Shown here piece by piece: positions 53,143-61,536 of a DNA stretch of 64,000 nt. How positions within the stretch are numbered: position 1 is the first letter of the stretch; every line of letters starts with the position of its first letter. The notes below the pieces were generated by a model. The model worked only from the letters and a program-made list of their open reading frames with translations, made no database searches and was not told the DNA's origin. Position numbers and translations under genes: made by a program. This DNA is from Lentzea aerocolonigenes (lineage in GTDB: Bacteria > Actinomycetota > Actinomycetes > Mycobacteriales > Pseudonocardiaceae), in NCBI RefSeq assembly GCF_000974445.1, contig NZ_BBOJ01000011.1, forward strand, positions 62,001 to 126,000, in the 5' to 3' direction.

Positions 53143-54615
53143 GTGGACTTCGACGAGTACCGGAAGTACGACGCGACCGGGCTGGCCCGGCTCGTCGCGG
53201 ACAAGCACGTGTCCGCGGCCGAACTGCTCGCTGTGGCAACCGAACGCGCCGCGGCGGTGAACCCGAAGCTGAACGCGATCGTCAGGGACGTCCCCGCCGA
53301 GCCGTCGGACGATCTCACCGGTCCGTTCGCCGGCGTGCCGTTCCTGATCAAGGACCTCGGCCAGGACTACGCGGGCCTGCCGACGTCGAACGGATCGCGC
53401 TCGCTGAAGGCGCACCGGGTCGCGGAGCACTCGACGGTGGTCCAGCGCTGGCTCGACGCCGGTCTGGTGATCTTCGGCAAGACCAACCTGCCGGAGTTCG
53501 GCGCCAAGGCGATCAGCGAGTCGGTCGTGTGGGGCCCGGCGCGGAACCCGTGGGACCTGGAACGGACTCCCGGCGGTTCCTCCGGCGGTTCGGCGGCCGC
53601 GGTGGCGGCCGGGATCGTGTCGTGCGCCGGAGCGAACGACGGTGGTGGCTCGACCAGGATCCCGGCGGCGTGCTGCGGCCTCGTCGGGCTCAAGCCGGGG
53701 CGCGGGCTCACGCCGTTCGGGCCGGAGACCGCCGAGATGATGCACGGCGCGGCGGTGCAGGGCGTCGTCTCGCGCACGGTGCGCGACACCGCGGCGATGC
53801 TCGACGTGATCTGCGGCGGTGAGGCGTCCGGACCGTATTCGCCTGCGATGCCGTCGTCGTCGTTCGCGTCGTGCGTCGGCCTGGAACCGGGGAAGCTGCG
53901 CATCGGCGTCCGGGTGCCGTCGGCGATCAACCCGAACCCGCACCCGGAAGCGTTCGCGGCGGTGGAGGCGGCCGTCCGCGTGCTCACCGATCTCGGTCAC
54001 CACGTCGAGGAACTGCCGCAGGCGCCGTTCGACGACGCCGCGCTGGCCAAGGACTTCCTCCTCACGTGGTTCGTCAACCTCGCGTGGAAGGTCGCGGACG
54101 CGAAGAGGCTGACCGGTGCGCCGGACAGCGCGTTCGAACGCGACACGTTGCTCATGGCCGCGCTGGGCCGGGCCACGAGCAGCGTCGACTACGTGGACGC
54201 GGTGCAGCGGCGGCACGAGCACACCCGCCGCCTCAGCGTGTTCTTCGAGTCGTACGACCTGTTGCTGACCCCGACCCTGGCGACGCCACCGCCGAAGGTC
54301 GGCGCGTTCGAGCTGCCGGTGTCGTTGCAGCGTGCGACGGACGCGTTGCTGAAGACCCGCACGGCGAGGTTCCTCAAGCACACCAAGCTCGTCGACGACA
54401 TGATCTCCGAGAACCTCGGCTGGGTGCCGTACACGCAGCTCGCGAACATCACCGGCCGGCCCGCGATCTCGCTGCCGCTGCACTGGACCGCGGACGGACT
54501 GCCCCTCGGCGTGCAGTTCGTCGCGCCGCTCGCGGGGGAGTCGCTGCTGATCAAGCTCGCGGCCCAGCTCGAGGAAGCGCTGCCGTGGGCCGACCGGGTG
54601 CCGGAGCTCAGCTGA
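53143..54615 (+). CDS. amidase signature family enzyme
   Basis: A ~490-residue amidase-signature hydrolase. The Ser-cisSer-Lys triad is visible: Lys in FLIKDLGQ (~68), cis-Ser in TPGGSSGGSAAAVAAG (~148), and nucleophile Ser in ANDGGGSTRIPAACCG (~172; usually GGGSIRIPA). The fold's other landmarks, KTNLPEFG and GLVGLKPGRG, are present, so activity is expected. GTG 53143 is preferred; GTG 53137 is two codons earlier. It lies 19 bp after the patatin gene and its stop overlaps the convergent M20 gene by 8 bp. Substrate unknown: amides, aryl-acylamides or N-acyl amino acid amides are all possible. Confidence 0.9.
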   Translation: MDFDEYRKYDATGLARLVADKHVSAAELLAVATERAAAVNPKLNAIVRDVPAEPSDDLTGPFAGVPFLIKDLGQDYAGLPTSNGSRSLKAHRVAEHSTVVQRWLDAGLVIFGKTNLPEFGAKAISESVVWGPARNPWDLERTPGGSSGGSAAAVAAGIVSCAGANDGGGSTRIPAACCGLVGLKPGRGLTPFGPETAEMMHGAAVQGVVSRTVRDTAAMLDVICGGEASGPYSPAMPSSSFASCVGLEPGKLRIGVRVPSAINPNPHPEAFAAVEAAVRVLTDLGHHVEELPQAPFDDAALAKDFLLTWFVNLAWKVADAKRLTGAPDSAFERDTLLMAALGRATSSVDYVDAVQRRHEHTRRLSVFFESYDLLLTPTLATPPPKVGAFELPVSLQRATDALLKTRTARFLKHTKLVDDMISENLGWVPYTQLANITGRPAISLPLHWTADGLPLGVQFVAPLAGESLLIKLAAQLEEALPWADRVPELS

Positions 54616-55756
54616 ACAAGCGCGGCTCCCCGGTCGCCAGCCGCGTCAGCATCCCGGCGAGGAGTGCGGTCTGCGGTGCGACGGTGTCGGGATAGATGAA
54701 CTCGTCCCGCGCGTGGGCGCCGCCGCCGACGGCGCCCAGCCCGCACAGCACCGGCAGGCCGAGCGCGGCGACGAAGTTCGCGTCGCTCGCGCCACCCACC
54801 GCGGCGTCGCGCAGGCCGTGGCCCTGCTCGTGCGCGACGGCTCGGGCCAGGTCCAGCAGCTGCGCCGACGCGGGGTTCAGGACCATCGGTGGCCGGTTCC
54901 ACCCGCGCGTGATCTCCATGCGCACGCGGGGGTCGCTGATCCTGATCGCCTTCAGTTCGGCGTCCACTCGGTCCTTCTCCTCGTGGGTGCGCACGCGGAC
55001 GTCGATGGTCGCGGTGGCACGGCCGGCGACCACGTTGGCGCCGGTGCCGCCGTTGATCAGGCCGACGTTGACGGTGGTGCCCGCGGCGGGCGCGGCGATC
55101 GCCGACGCGGCGGTGACGAACTCGGCGAGGGAGTGGACGGCGCTGGCTCCTGCTTCGGGGGCCAGTCCGGCGTGCGACTCGATGCCGGTGGCGGTCACGG
55201 TGAAGGTTCCGGTGCCCTTGCGGGCCGTCTTGACCGCGCCGTCGGCGGTGGGCTCCAGCACCAGAGTCGCGTCGGCTTCGGAGGCGGCGCGTTCGACGAT
55301 CGGCCGTGACGAAGGAGAGCCGATTTCTTCGTCGCCGTTGAAGACGAACGTCACCGTCGGCACCGGTCCGCCGGCGTCCCTGGCCAGTTTCAGCGCCCAG
55401 ATGCCTTGTGCCAGACCGGTTTTCATGTCGAAGATGCCCGGTCCGCCGAGCTTCGGCCTGCTACCGGCCACAGGTGGCGCCCAGTCGGCGAGCGTGCCGG
55501 TCGGCCACACGGTGTCGTAGTGGCCGATCAACGCGACGCGTCCGGGATCGGTGCCCGTGTAGGTCAACGTGGCGGTGTCGCCGTGCTCGTGGCCGGGGTG
55601 GCGTTGCTGGACGTCGGGCGGTCCGAGCCGGGCCGTGGCGAGGTCCAGCAGGTGGTCCAGCCCCGCGGCGAGGCCCGCCAGGTCGAGGCTCGAGGTCTCG
55701 TGGTCCACGAGGGAGAGGATGTCGGCGACGACGTCTGCCGTGATGTCGTGTGTCAT
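54608..55756 (-). CDS. M20 family metallopeptidase, AbgT-linked
   Basis: A 382-residue M20 enzyme paralogous to that at 28430. Motifs: LIGHYDTVWPTGTL, GGPGIFDMKTG, FVFNGDEEIGSPSS, IESHAGLAPEAGASAV (lid His), GGASDANFVA and GLGAVGGGAHARDEF. It is carboxypeptidase G2-like, which releases C-terminal Glu from folate-type substrates. The partner AbgT is classically the p-aminobenzoyl-glutamate transporter in Escherichia coli, where an M20 peptidase (AbgAB) cleaves the imported compound, so the pair makes biochemical sense. ATG (55756) overlaps the AbgT stop (ATGA). Substrate inferred; other N-acyl amino acids remain possible. Confidence 0.87.
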   Translation of the reverse strand: MTHDITADVVADILSLVDHETSSLDLAGLAAGLDHLLDLATARLGPPDVQQRHPGHEHGDTATLTYTGTDPGRVALIGHYDTVWPTGTLADWAPPVAGSRPKLGGPGIFDMKTGLAQGIWALKLARDAGGPVPTVTFVFNGDEEIGSPSSRPIVERAASEADATLVLEPTADGAVKTARKGTGTFTVTATGIESHAGLAPEAGASAVHSLAEFVTAASAIAAPAAGTTVNVGLINGGTGANVVAGRATATIDVRVRTHEEKDRVDAELKAIRISDPRVRMEITRGWNRPPMVLNPASAQLLDLARAVAHEQGHGLRDAAVGGASDANFVAALGLPVLCGLGAVGGGAHARDEFIYPDTVAPQTALLAGMLTRLATGEPRLFS

Positions 55757-57297
55757 GCGGCGCTGACTCCGAACGGGATGCCCAGCAGGTACCAGGTCAC
55801 GAAGAACGCGACCCAGACGATCCAGACCACGGCGGCGATGGGGATGGTGAACGACGCGAGCGTGCCGATGCCCGCCGACTTGCGGTACTGCTGGACGAAA
55901 CCGAGCGCCATCACGAAGTACGGGCTCATCGGGGTGACGCAGTTGGTGACGGAGTCGGCGACGCGGTAGACGGCCTGGGTCGTCTCGGGGTCGATGCCGA
56001 CCAGCATGAGCATCGGCACGAGCACCGGCGCGGCCAGCGACCACAGCGCGGATCCGCTGGTGATGACCAGGTTCATCACGGTGATCAGCACCGCGATGCC
56101 GACGAGCACGACCCAGCCCTGCAACCTCAGGTCCCGCAGCGCCTCGGCACCGGTGATCGCGAGGACCTCGCCGATGTTGGTCCACTTGAAGTAGGCCAGG
56201 AACTGCGAGATCGCGAAGAAGAGCACGAGGATCGGCGCCATCGAGCGGACTCCGTCGGCCATGGCGGCGACGACGTCACGTGCGGCAGGCAGCGTTCCGG
56301 TCAGGCGGCCGTACACGGCGCCGACCACGGCGAAGAACACGCCCAGGACCACCGCGATCCCGGCGATCACCGGTGAGTTGACGATGCCGCCGCCCTCGCC
56401 GCGCAACGGTGAGGACGCGGGGACCAGCGAGACCACCAGGAGCGCGATGAAGCCCAGCGCGACCAGGCCGGTCACCCGCAGGGCGCGGCGTTGCCGCGGC
56501 GTCACGGTCATCGCGTCGCGTTCGGTGGCGTCGAGGTCGGTGCTCGGCTGGTCCGCCTCCAGGTCCGCGCGTCGGGCGAGGACCGTCTCCACGACGACCG
56601 TGATCACGGTCGCGATGAGGAACGACGACGCGAGGCCGAAGAAGTAGTTGGAGACCGGCGTGACGACGTAGTCCTTGTCGATCGTGCGGGCCGCGGCGGT
56701 GGAGATCGACGACAGCAGCACGTCGGTCTTGGTCAGCGACGGCGACGCGTCGTAGCCCGCGGAGATCGAGACGTAGGCGACGATGCAACCGAGCACCGGG
56801 CTGCGGCCCGCCGCGCGGAAGATGAGTGCCCCCAACGGGATCAGCGTGATGTACGCGGCGTCGCCGACGACGTGGCTGACCATGGCCGTGAGCGACAGCG
56901 CGAAGGTCAGGTACTTGGCCGGCACCCGCGCGACCATGCGCCGCAGCATCGTCGAGAGCAGCCCGCTCCGCTCGGCGACGCCGATCCCCAGCATCACCGT
57001 GAGGATCGTGGCCAGCGGCGGGAAACTCGCGAAGCTCTCGACAGCGTCCGCGACGACCAGCGTGAGCCCGTCCCTGCTGAGCAGGCTGGCCACCTCGACG
57101 ACCTTGTTCGTCGCCGGGTTCACCGCGCGGACGTGCATCGCCGCGAGCACCGCGCTCAGCACGGCCACACCGCCCGCGAACAGCCAGAAGAGCCAGAACG
57201 GGTTGGGCAGTTTGTTGCCGGCCTTCTCGATGGCGGCGACGCAGCGGAACGCGGCGCGCAGAACTCTCGACTGCGGTTCGGCGGCGGTGGTGGTCAT
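55753..57297 (-). CDS. AbgT family transporter
   Basis: A 514-residue membrane transporter of the AbgT family: N-terminal GNKLPNPFWLFWLFAGGVAV, conserved SGLLSTMLRRMVARVPAKYL, MVSHVVGDAAYITLIPLGAL, YVSISAGYDASPSLTKTDVL, and YRVADSVTNCVTPMSPYFVM near the end. Some twelve to thirteen helices. AbgT proteins import p-aminobenzoyl-glutamate in E. coli, while others act as antimetabolite (sulfonamide) exporters; which applies here is unknown. First gene of a two-gene operon with M20; divergent from the Lrp/AsnC regulator. Confidence 0.92.
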   Translation of the reverse strand: MTTTAAEPQSRVLRAAFRCVAAIEKAGNKLPNPFWLFWLFAGGVAVLSAVLAAMHVRAVNPATNKVVEVASLLSRDGLTLVVADAVESFASFPPLATILTVMLGIGVAERSGLLSTMLRRMVARVPAKYLTFALSLTAMVSHVVGDAAYITLIPLGALIFRAAGRSPVLGCIVAYVSISAGYDASPSLTKTDVLLSSISTAAARTIDKDYVVTPVSNYFFGLASSFLIATVITVVVETVLARRADLEADQPSTDLDATERDAMTVTPRQRRALRVTGLVALGFIALLVVSLVPASSPLRGEGGGIVNSPVIAGIAVVLGVFFAVVGAVYGRLTGTLPAARDVVAAMADGVRSMAPILVLFFAISQFLAYFKWTNIGEVLAITGAEALRDLRLQGWVVLVGIAVLITVMNLVITSGSALWSLAAPVLVPMLMLVGIDPETTQAVYRVADSVTNCVTPMSPYFVMALGFVQQYRKSAGIGTLASFTIPIAAVVWIVWVAFFVTWYLLGIPFGVSAA

Positions 57298-57407
57298 CGG
57301 TACCTCGTCGGACGCTGGGGATGTTTCGGCACACGATGGCCACCTGATGGTGGATTCGCTAGTTTATAACCGATTCAGTGGGAATTACTGGCACACGAGG
57401 TGGGATT

Positions 57408-58427
57408 TTGGCTCCTCCGAAGCTCGACGAGTTCGACCGCCGCCTCGTCGGCGCGCTGCACCTGGCGCCGCGCGCCACCTGGGACGACATCGGTGAAGTG
57501 CTGTCCGCGGACGCGAGCACCCTCAAACGCCGGTTCAACCGGCTGCACGACGCGCGGATGATCCGGGTGATCGGTCAGGCCGACTGGGGCGTGCACTCCA
57601 CCGCGATGCCGGTACACCTGTTCCTCGACGTCACGGGTGCCACCCCGCTCGCCGTCCTCGGCCGGCTGCGCGCCGTGCCGCACGTGCAGCTCCTGGCGCA
57701 GATCTCCGGCGACTACCCGGTCTACGCGGTGGTGCACGCCCCGTCGGAAGCCGCCACCAGCGAGGCGATCGACCGCCTGTTCTCTCTCCGGGGCGTGCGC
57801 CGGGTCAACGCCCTGCCGGCCCTGACCACCCTGCGGCGCGGCGCCACCTGGGACCCCGGCTTCCTCACCGACGCCGAACGGGCCGAGCTGCTCAGCCTGA
57901 CCGGGGACCGGACGGAGGGAACGGCGACCGCGACCGGCAAACCCCTCACCGACGCCGAACGTGCCGTGGTGGCACTGCTGATGCGTGACGCCAGGGCTTC
58001 CGCGGCGAGCATCGGTCGCGTCGCCGGCCTGTCCACCTCGACGGCACACCGCCTGGTCCGCCGCGTCCTCGACGAGAAGTGGGTGCGCCCACGACTGGAG
58101 TCCGTGTCGGAGTGGCTCGGGTTCCACACTCCGTTCCTGCTGCGCCTGCGGGTGGCTCCCGGGGAGACGCCCGCCGTCATGCGCAGCCTCGACGGACTGC
58201 CCCAGACCCGGGTCAGCGTCCACGTCGCGAGCGACATCTCGGTCCTGTGCACGGGTCTCGTGGCCGATCGCGCCGCGCTGGCCGCGTTCGTCGACTCGGA
58301 ACTGGCGGGAATTCCGGGAATTCGTGCCGTCAGCGTCGACGTCTACCTCTCGGAGCCGCGCCGTTACTGGCTCGACCGCGACACCGTGTCCGGTTTGGGG
58401 GAGTTCCACCCACCGGCAGTTTTATGA
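57408..58427 (+). CDS. Lrp/AsnC family regulator with two tandem modules
   Basis: A ~340-residue protein comprising two Lrp/AsnC units. Module 1: HTH LDEFDRRLVGALHLAPRATW, DDIGEVLSADASTLKRRFNR, then an AsnC ligand-binding region VHLFLDVTGATPLAVLGRLR. Module 2: HTH LTDAERAVVALLMRDARASA, ASIGRVAGLSTSTAHRLVRR, then LRLRVAPGETPAVMRSLDGL. The second ligand-binding domain ends near residue 320. The family senses amino acids. The location divergent from AbgT-M20 suggests it controls that pair in response to an amino-acid-like product. TTG at 57408 is chosen (GAGGTGGG upstream and the HTH starts at once); GTG 57378 is the longer alternative. Confidence 0.87.
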   Translation: MAPPKLDEFDRRLVGALHLAPRATWDDIGEVLSADASTLKRRFNRLHDARMIRVIGQADWGVHSTAMPVHLFLDVTGATPLAVLGRLRAVPHVQLLAQISGDYPVYAVVHAPSEAATSEAIDRLFSLRGVRRVNALPALTTLRRGATWDPGFLTDAERAELLSLTGDRTEGTATATGKPLTDAERAVVALLMRDARASAASIGRVAGLSTSTAHRLVRRVLDEKWVRPRLESVSEWLGFHTPFLLRLRVAPGETPAVMRSLDGLPQTRVSVHVASDISVLCTGLVADRAALAAFVDSELAGIPGIRAVSVDVYLSEPRRYWLDRDTVSGLGEFHPPAVL

Positions 58428-58523
58428 CCCCTGCAAATTCGTGTATGGCGCCATTCGGTCGAGATCGGCGACCGAACGCAGGCGAGTGGTGCGCGGCCAT
58501 CCGGCTGCTGCCGCGATGAAGTG

Positions 58524-58552
58524 TTGACGCCTTTGCGCGGCAACGGTTAGCT
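58524..58552 (+). promoter_or_regulatory. sigma-70-type promoter of the P450/RiPP cluster
   Basis: TTGACG (58524-58529), a 17-bp spacer and TTAGCT (58547-58552) form a good vegetative promoter. Transcription would start around 58559, some 35 bp before the P450 start codon at 58595, preceded by GAGGGGAG (58582-58589). Confidence 0.55.
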
Positions 58553-58594
58553 GACCTCACTGTTCCCTGCTGGATTCTCGTGAGGGGAGCGCCC

Positions 58595-59704
58595 GTGGCA
58601 CTCGGTCCGGATTTCGATCCTCTCACCGAACTCCGTGAACTCCGTCGCGACCGAGGCTCGGTTTTCACCAAGAGTCGGGGCGAGATCTACGTTTCCGATC
58701 CGGTGCTCGCGAAAGAGGTGCTCGCGAACAGCGAAGGAAATTTCCGGGAGCATTCCGATTTCTTCCGGATCAGGACGGGAATGTTCGCGCCGAGGTCGGC
58801 CCAGGTCGAAATCGGCCGGGCCGCACGGGTGCTGCTGCGGCGGTACGCCGTGGACCACGAGGACGAGCTCCCGGCGCTCGTCGCGGAGCTCGCACCCCGC
58901 AGCGAGTGGCCGGACGCGGGAAACCGTCTGGTGTACGAGCTCTTCCGCCCGGCGTTGATCGGTGACGCACCCTCGGCGGCCCTGCGCGAGACCGTGGACC
59001 AGGTCGTGGAACGGGCGGTGCTGGCCGGAGCGCGTGACCGCTGGTCCTGGCTCGCCCGCCACCGGTTTCGCGCCCGAGTGACGAGGGTCCTGTGCGCGGA
59101 GCTCGCTGCCCGGCGCGCCCGTCCCGCGGCCGAGCCCGCCGACCTGCTGGACGTCGTCGCCCACGCGGCGGCCGAGGGCACGCCGGAAGCCGACCTCGCC
59201 GAGGTGTTCCTCTCCTGCCTCTTCGCGGTCGCCGGCTCGATCGGCTTCCTGCTCGGCTGGTCGATCTACCTCGTGGGCACGACGGAGCCCGCGCACCCCT
59301 CGTGGGTCGTGCGCGAGGCCCTGCGGCTGTGGCCCGTGGCGTGGCAGTTCGGCCGGACCCCCAGCCGGGAGCACCGGCTCGCCGCGGTCACCGCGAAACC
59401 GACCGACGAGGTCGTCGTCTGCAGCTACCTCGTGCACCGCGATCCCGCGCACTGGAGCGAGCCGGACGAGTTCCGCCCCGGCCGGTGGGCCACCGGTGCC
59501 GGGCAGGAGGCGTTCATCCCGTTCGGCTGGGGACCGCACGCGTGCACCGGCGCCGGTGTCGCGACCCAGGTCGCGGAAACGCTCGTCGGGCTGATCACCT
59601 CGGCCTACCGGCTCGGCGTCACCGCACCAACGTCGCGGCCCCAGGTCTCGGCGGCGCTGGCGCCCCCGCGGTTCCACCTGCTGCTGGAACCGGTTTCCGC
59701 CTGA
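58595..59704 (+). CDS. cytochrome P450 of a candidate RiPP cluster (first)
   Basis: A 369-residue atypical P450. K-helix ExxR lies in VREALRLWPVAWQFGR (~243), the PERF region is PDEFRPGRW, and the heme loop is FIPFGWGPHACTGAGVATQV with Cys at ~317. The I-helix, FAVAGSIGFLLGWSIYLV, lacks the usual acid-alcohol pair (D/E-T), and the whole protein is short. Such divergence is common in P450s that cross-link peptides. GTG at 58595 is preferred over GTG 58580 because GAGGGGAG stands upstream at the right distance. Its first ~200 bp are less GC-rich than neighbours. It ends 15 bp before the precursor gene. Confidence 0.82.
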   Translation: MALGPDFDPLTELRELRRDRGSVFTKSRGEIYVSDPVLAKEVLANSEGNFREHSDFFRIRTGMFAPRSAQVEIGRAARVLLRRYAVDHEDELPALVAELAPRSEWPDAGNRLVYELFRPALIGDAPSAALRETVDQVVERAVLAGARDRWSWLARHRFRARVTRVLCAELAARRARPAAEPADLLDVVAHAAAEGTPEADLAEVFLSCLFAVAGSIGFLLGWSIYLVGTTEPAHPSWVVREALRLWPVAWQFGRTPSREHRLAAVTAKPTDEVVVCSYLVHRDPAHWSEPDEFRPGRWATGAGQEAFIPFGWGPHACTGAGVATQVAETLVGLITSAYRLGVTAPTSRPQVSAALAPPRFHLLLEPVSA

Positions 59705-59719
59705 GGGGAGGTGATTCCA

Positions 59720-59809
59720 GTGTCGAAGATCTTCCGCGCCGCTCTGTCCGCGCTGAACATCCGCAAGTCCGACCGCCAGTACCGCTGGTACCTGTACCAC
59801 CACATCTGA
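59720..59809 (+). CDS. short precursor peptide candidate of a P450-modified RiPP
   Basis: A 29-codon gene between two P450 genes, with a perfect GGGGAGG (59705-59711) eight bases before the GTG start. The product has a basic amphipathic leader (MSKIFRAALSALNIRKSDR) and an aromatic-rich C-terminal tail QYRWYLYHHI. In known P450-modified RiPPs (biarylitides, cittilins, tryptorubin-type atropopeptides and related cyclophane peptides) very short precursors end in a Trp/Tyr/His-rich core that P450s cross-link between aromatic side chains. The present tail has one Trp, three Tyr and two His. No protease or transporter is adjacent. Assignment by size, position and composition; not proven. Confidence 0.7.
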   Translation: MSKIFRAALSALNIRKSDRQYRWYLYHHI

Positions 59810-59872
59810 CCGACGGCGGGGAGCGCGACCGCACCGGGACCGCTCCCCGCGCCCACGGCGACCGGAGCAGCG

Positions 59873-61081
59873 ATGGACACGGATGTGCTGCGCGACCTGC
59901 GCGGGCCGAGTGCGGCCGCGGGCGGGGTCTTCTGGCAGACCGAACGGCAGCTCATGGTGTTCGACGCCGATGCCGCCGCCCAGGCCAACACCGACAACTA
60001 CGCCGACCTCACCCTGCCCGACCGCCTGCTCGACCTGCTGCTGCGCCGGCCGAGCACCCCGGTCTCCTGGAAGCGCGTGCGGTCGGCCTGGATGGCACAA
60101 CTGCGCACCCTGTCAGGGGAAGAAGGCCTGGCGGCGCTCGATGCGCGGATGGACTCGTTGCTGCGCGCGCGGACAGGCCCGTTGCTGAACCTGCCGTGGC
60201 TCGCGCACGAAGTCAGCTTCCGTTCCCTGCTCCCGATCGTGCTCGACGGTCTCTCCCCGCAGGACAGCGCGAAGATCACCGAGGACGCGATCGCGAAACT
60301 CGCCAGGCTGATGGGCGAGGCCGAGGAGGACCCGCCGTGGTGGCGGTCGTGGCGGCCCTTGTCGATCCAGGTCAAGGCGGGCCTGGTGGTCCGCCGCGCA
60401 CTGCGCCGCCGGACCCGCGCCGCGCAGGACCTGACACAGCCGATCGCCGACCTGCTCGGCGACCTCGGCATGGACCGCGCCGTCGACGCCGTCACCGCCG
60501 TGCTCACCGCCATCGCCGGCCCACCAGGCGCGGCCGCAGCCTGCGTGATGTACGAGCTGGTCACCCGCCCCGACTGGGCGAACCGCCTGGCCGCCGAGTT
60601 CGCCGCGACCACCACGGCTGAGCTGTACCGCTCCGGCACCCGGTCCGCGCCGGTCACGCACCGGTTCGTGAAGGAGGTGCTGCGCCGCTGGACGTCCCCG
60701 ACGATGCTGACCCGCAGCGTGCGCACCCCGCTGCGGGTGGCTGGCCACGACCTCGAGGTCGGCCAGCACTTCGTGCTCAGCCCCGCGATGGTGCACCAGG
60801 ACGCTCGGTACTGGCGGGACCCGGAGGAGTTCGACCCCGACCGCTGGCTGCCCAGCGCGCCCCACGGCCCCGCGGGAGGCCAGCACTACGTGCCGTTCGG
60901 TTGGGCACCGACCGCCTGCGTGGGCGCCGGACTCGGCCTGTGCCAACTGGTTCTGCTGTGCCGCCTGCTGTGCACCACCTACCGGATCGACCTGCCGGGG
61001 GCGGCCGTGCCGACGATGGCGATAGGGCCGGTTCCGGTGCCGCTCGGCTTCGACGGGCGGGTGTCCGTCCGGGGCGGGTGA
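59873..61081 (+). CDS. cytochrome P450 of a candidate RiPP cluster (second)
   Basis: A 402-residue divergent P450. ExxR is in FVKEVLRRWTSPTM (~267), the PERF region in PEEFDPDRW (~320), and the heme loop is YVPFGWAPTACVGAGLGLCQ with Cys at ~349. The I-helix region AVLTAIAGPPGAAAACVMYE has no Thr where oxygen activation normally needs one. The N-terminal half is strongly reduced and atypical. It begins 63 bp after the precursor stop, with GGAGCAGCG before the ATG, and its heme-loop PFGW motif is shared with the first P450. Likely installs a second cross-link on the same peptide. Followed by tandem repeats, not by further tailoring genes. Confidence 0.8.
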   Translation: MDTDVLRDLRGPSAAAGGVFWQTERQLMVFDADAAAQANTDNYADLTLPDRLLDLLLRRPSTPVSWKRVRSAWMAQLRTLSGEEGLAALDARMDSLLRARTGPLLNLPWLAHEVSFRSLLPIVLDGLSPQDSAKITEDAIAKLARLMGEAEEDPPWWRSWRPLSIQVKAGLVVRRALRRRTRAAQDLTQPIADLLGDLGMDRAVDAVTAVLTAIAGPPGAAAACVMYELVTRPDWANRLAAEFAATTTAELYRSGTRSAPVTHRFVKEVLRRWTSPTMLTRSVRTPLRVAGHDLEVGQHFVLSPAMVHQDARYWRDPEEFDPDRWLPSAPHGPAGGQHYVPFGWAPTACVGAGLGLCQLVLLCRLLCTTYRIDLPGAAVPTMAIGPVPVPLGFDGRVSVRGG

Positions 61082-61536
61082 GTGCTGACGGGTGTGCGCT
61101 CGCCACTATTGCTTCAGTGAAGACTAAACTCAAACAACAACGTTGCGGACCTTCGACCGCGGACTACCGCTCAAAGCCGAACCAGCCACGACGACGGCCA
61201 GCTGACACATGAAGCACGCCGAGTGCCGCGGCCGGTACGACGACCAGTGGCCACATGGGGCGCGCCAAGTGCCGGGGGCCCGTGCGGTGACCAGCGGCCG
61301 CATGAAGCGCGCGCCGAGTGCCGCCGCCCGTGCGGTGACCAGTTGCCGCACGGGGCGCGCCGAGTTGCCGCGGCCCGCACGACGACCAGTGGCCACATGG
61401 GGCGCGCCGAGTGCCGCCGCCCGCACAACGACCAGTGGCCACATGGAGCGCGCCGAGTGCCGCCACCCGTGCGGTGACCGGACGCCCGGCGTTGAGGCTC
61501 ACGGTCCGGGAAAACCGGTCCTGCCCGCGCCGCGAG
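61082..61536. other. non-coding gap containing a tandem repeat array
   Basis: Between the second P450 and the convergent histidine kinase gene. Most of it is the ~47-bp repeat array described separately. Frames open on both strands here are by-products of the repeats; the unit length is not a multiple of three, which argues against coding. Confidence 0.6.
61207..61483. repeat. about six imperfect ~47-bp tandem repeats
   Basis: The block GACCAG recurs at 61242, 61289, 61337, 61384 and 61430, with GACCGG at 61476, giving unit lengths of 47, 48, 47, 46 and 46 bp. Each unit also has GCGCGCC.AGT.GCCG and CCACATG or CGCATG. Units are adjacent with no unique spacers, so this is a minisatellite-like array, not CRISPR. 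Confidence 0.8.

Noticed and set aside
61207..61483. CRISPR array
   Set aside because: Units are contiguous with no unique spacers, no dyad repeat and no cas genes nearby.
61130..61502. Repetitive reading frames on the minus strand in the tandem-repeat array
   Set aside because: The ~47-bp period is not a multiple of three and all three frames are open by repetition, so coding is unlikely.
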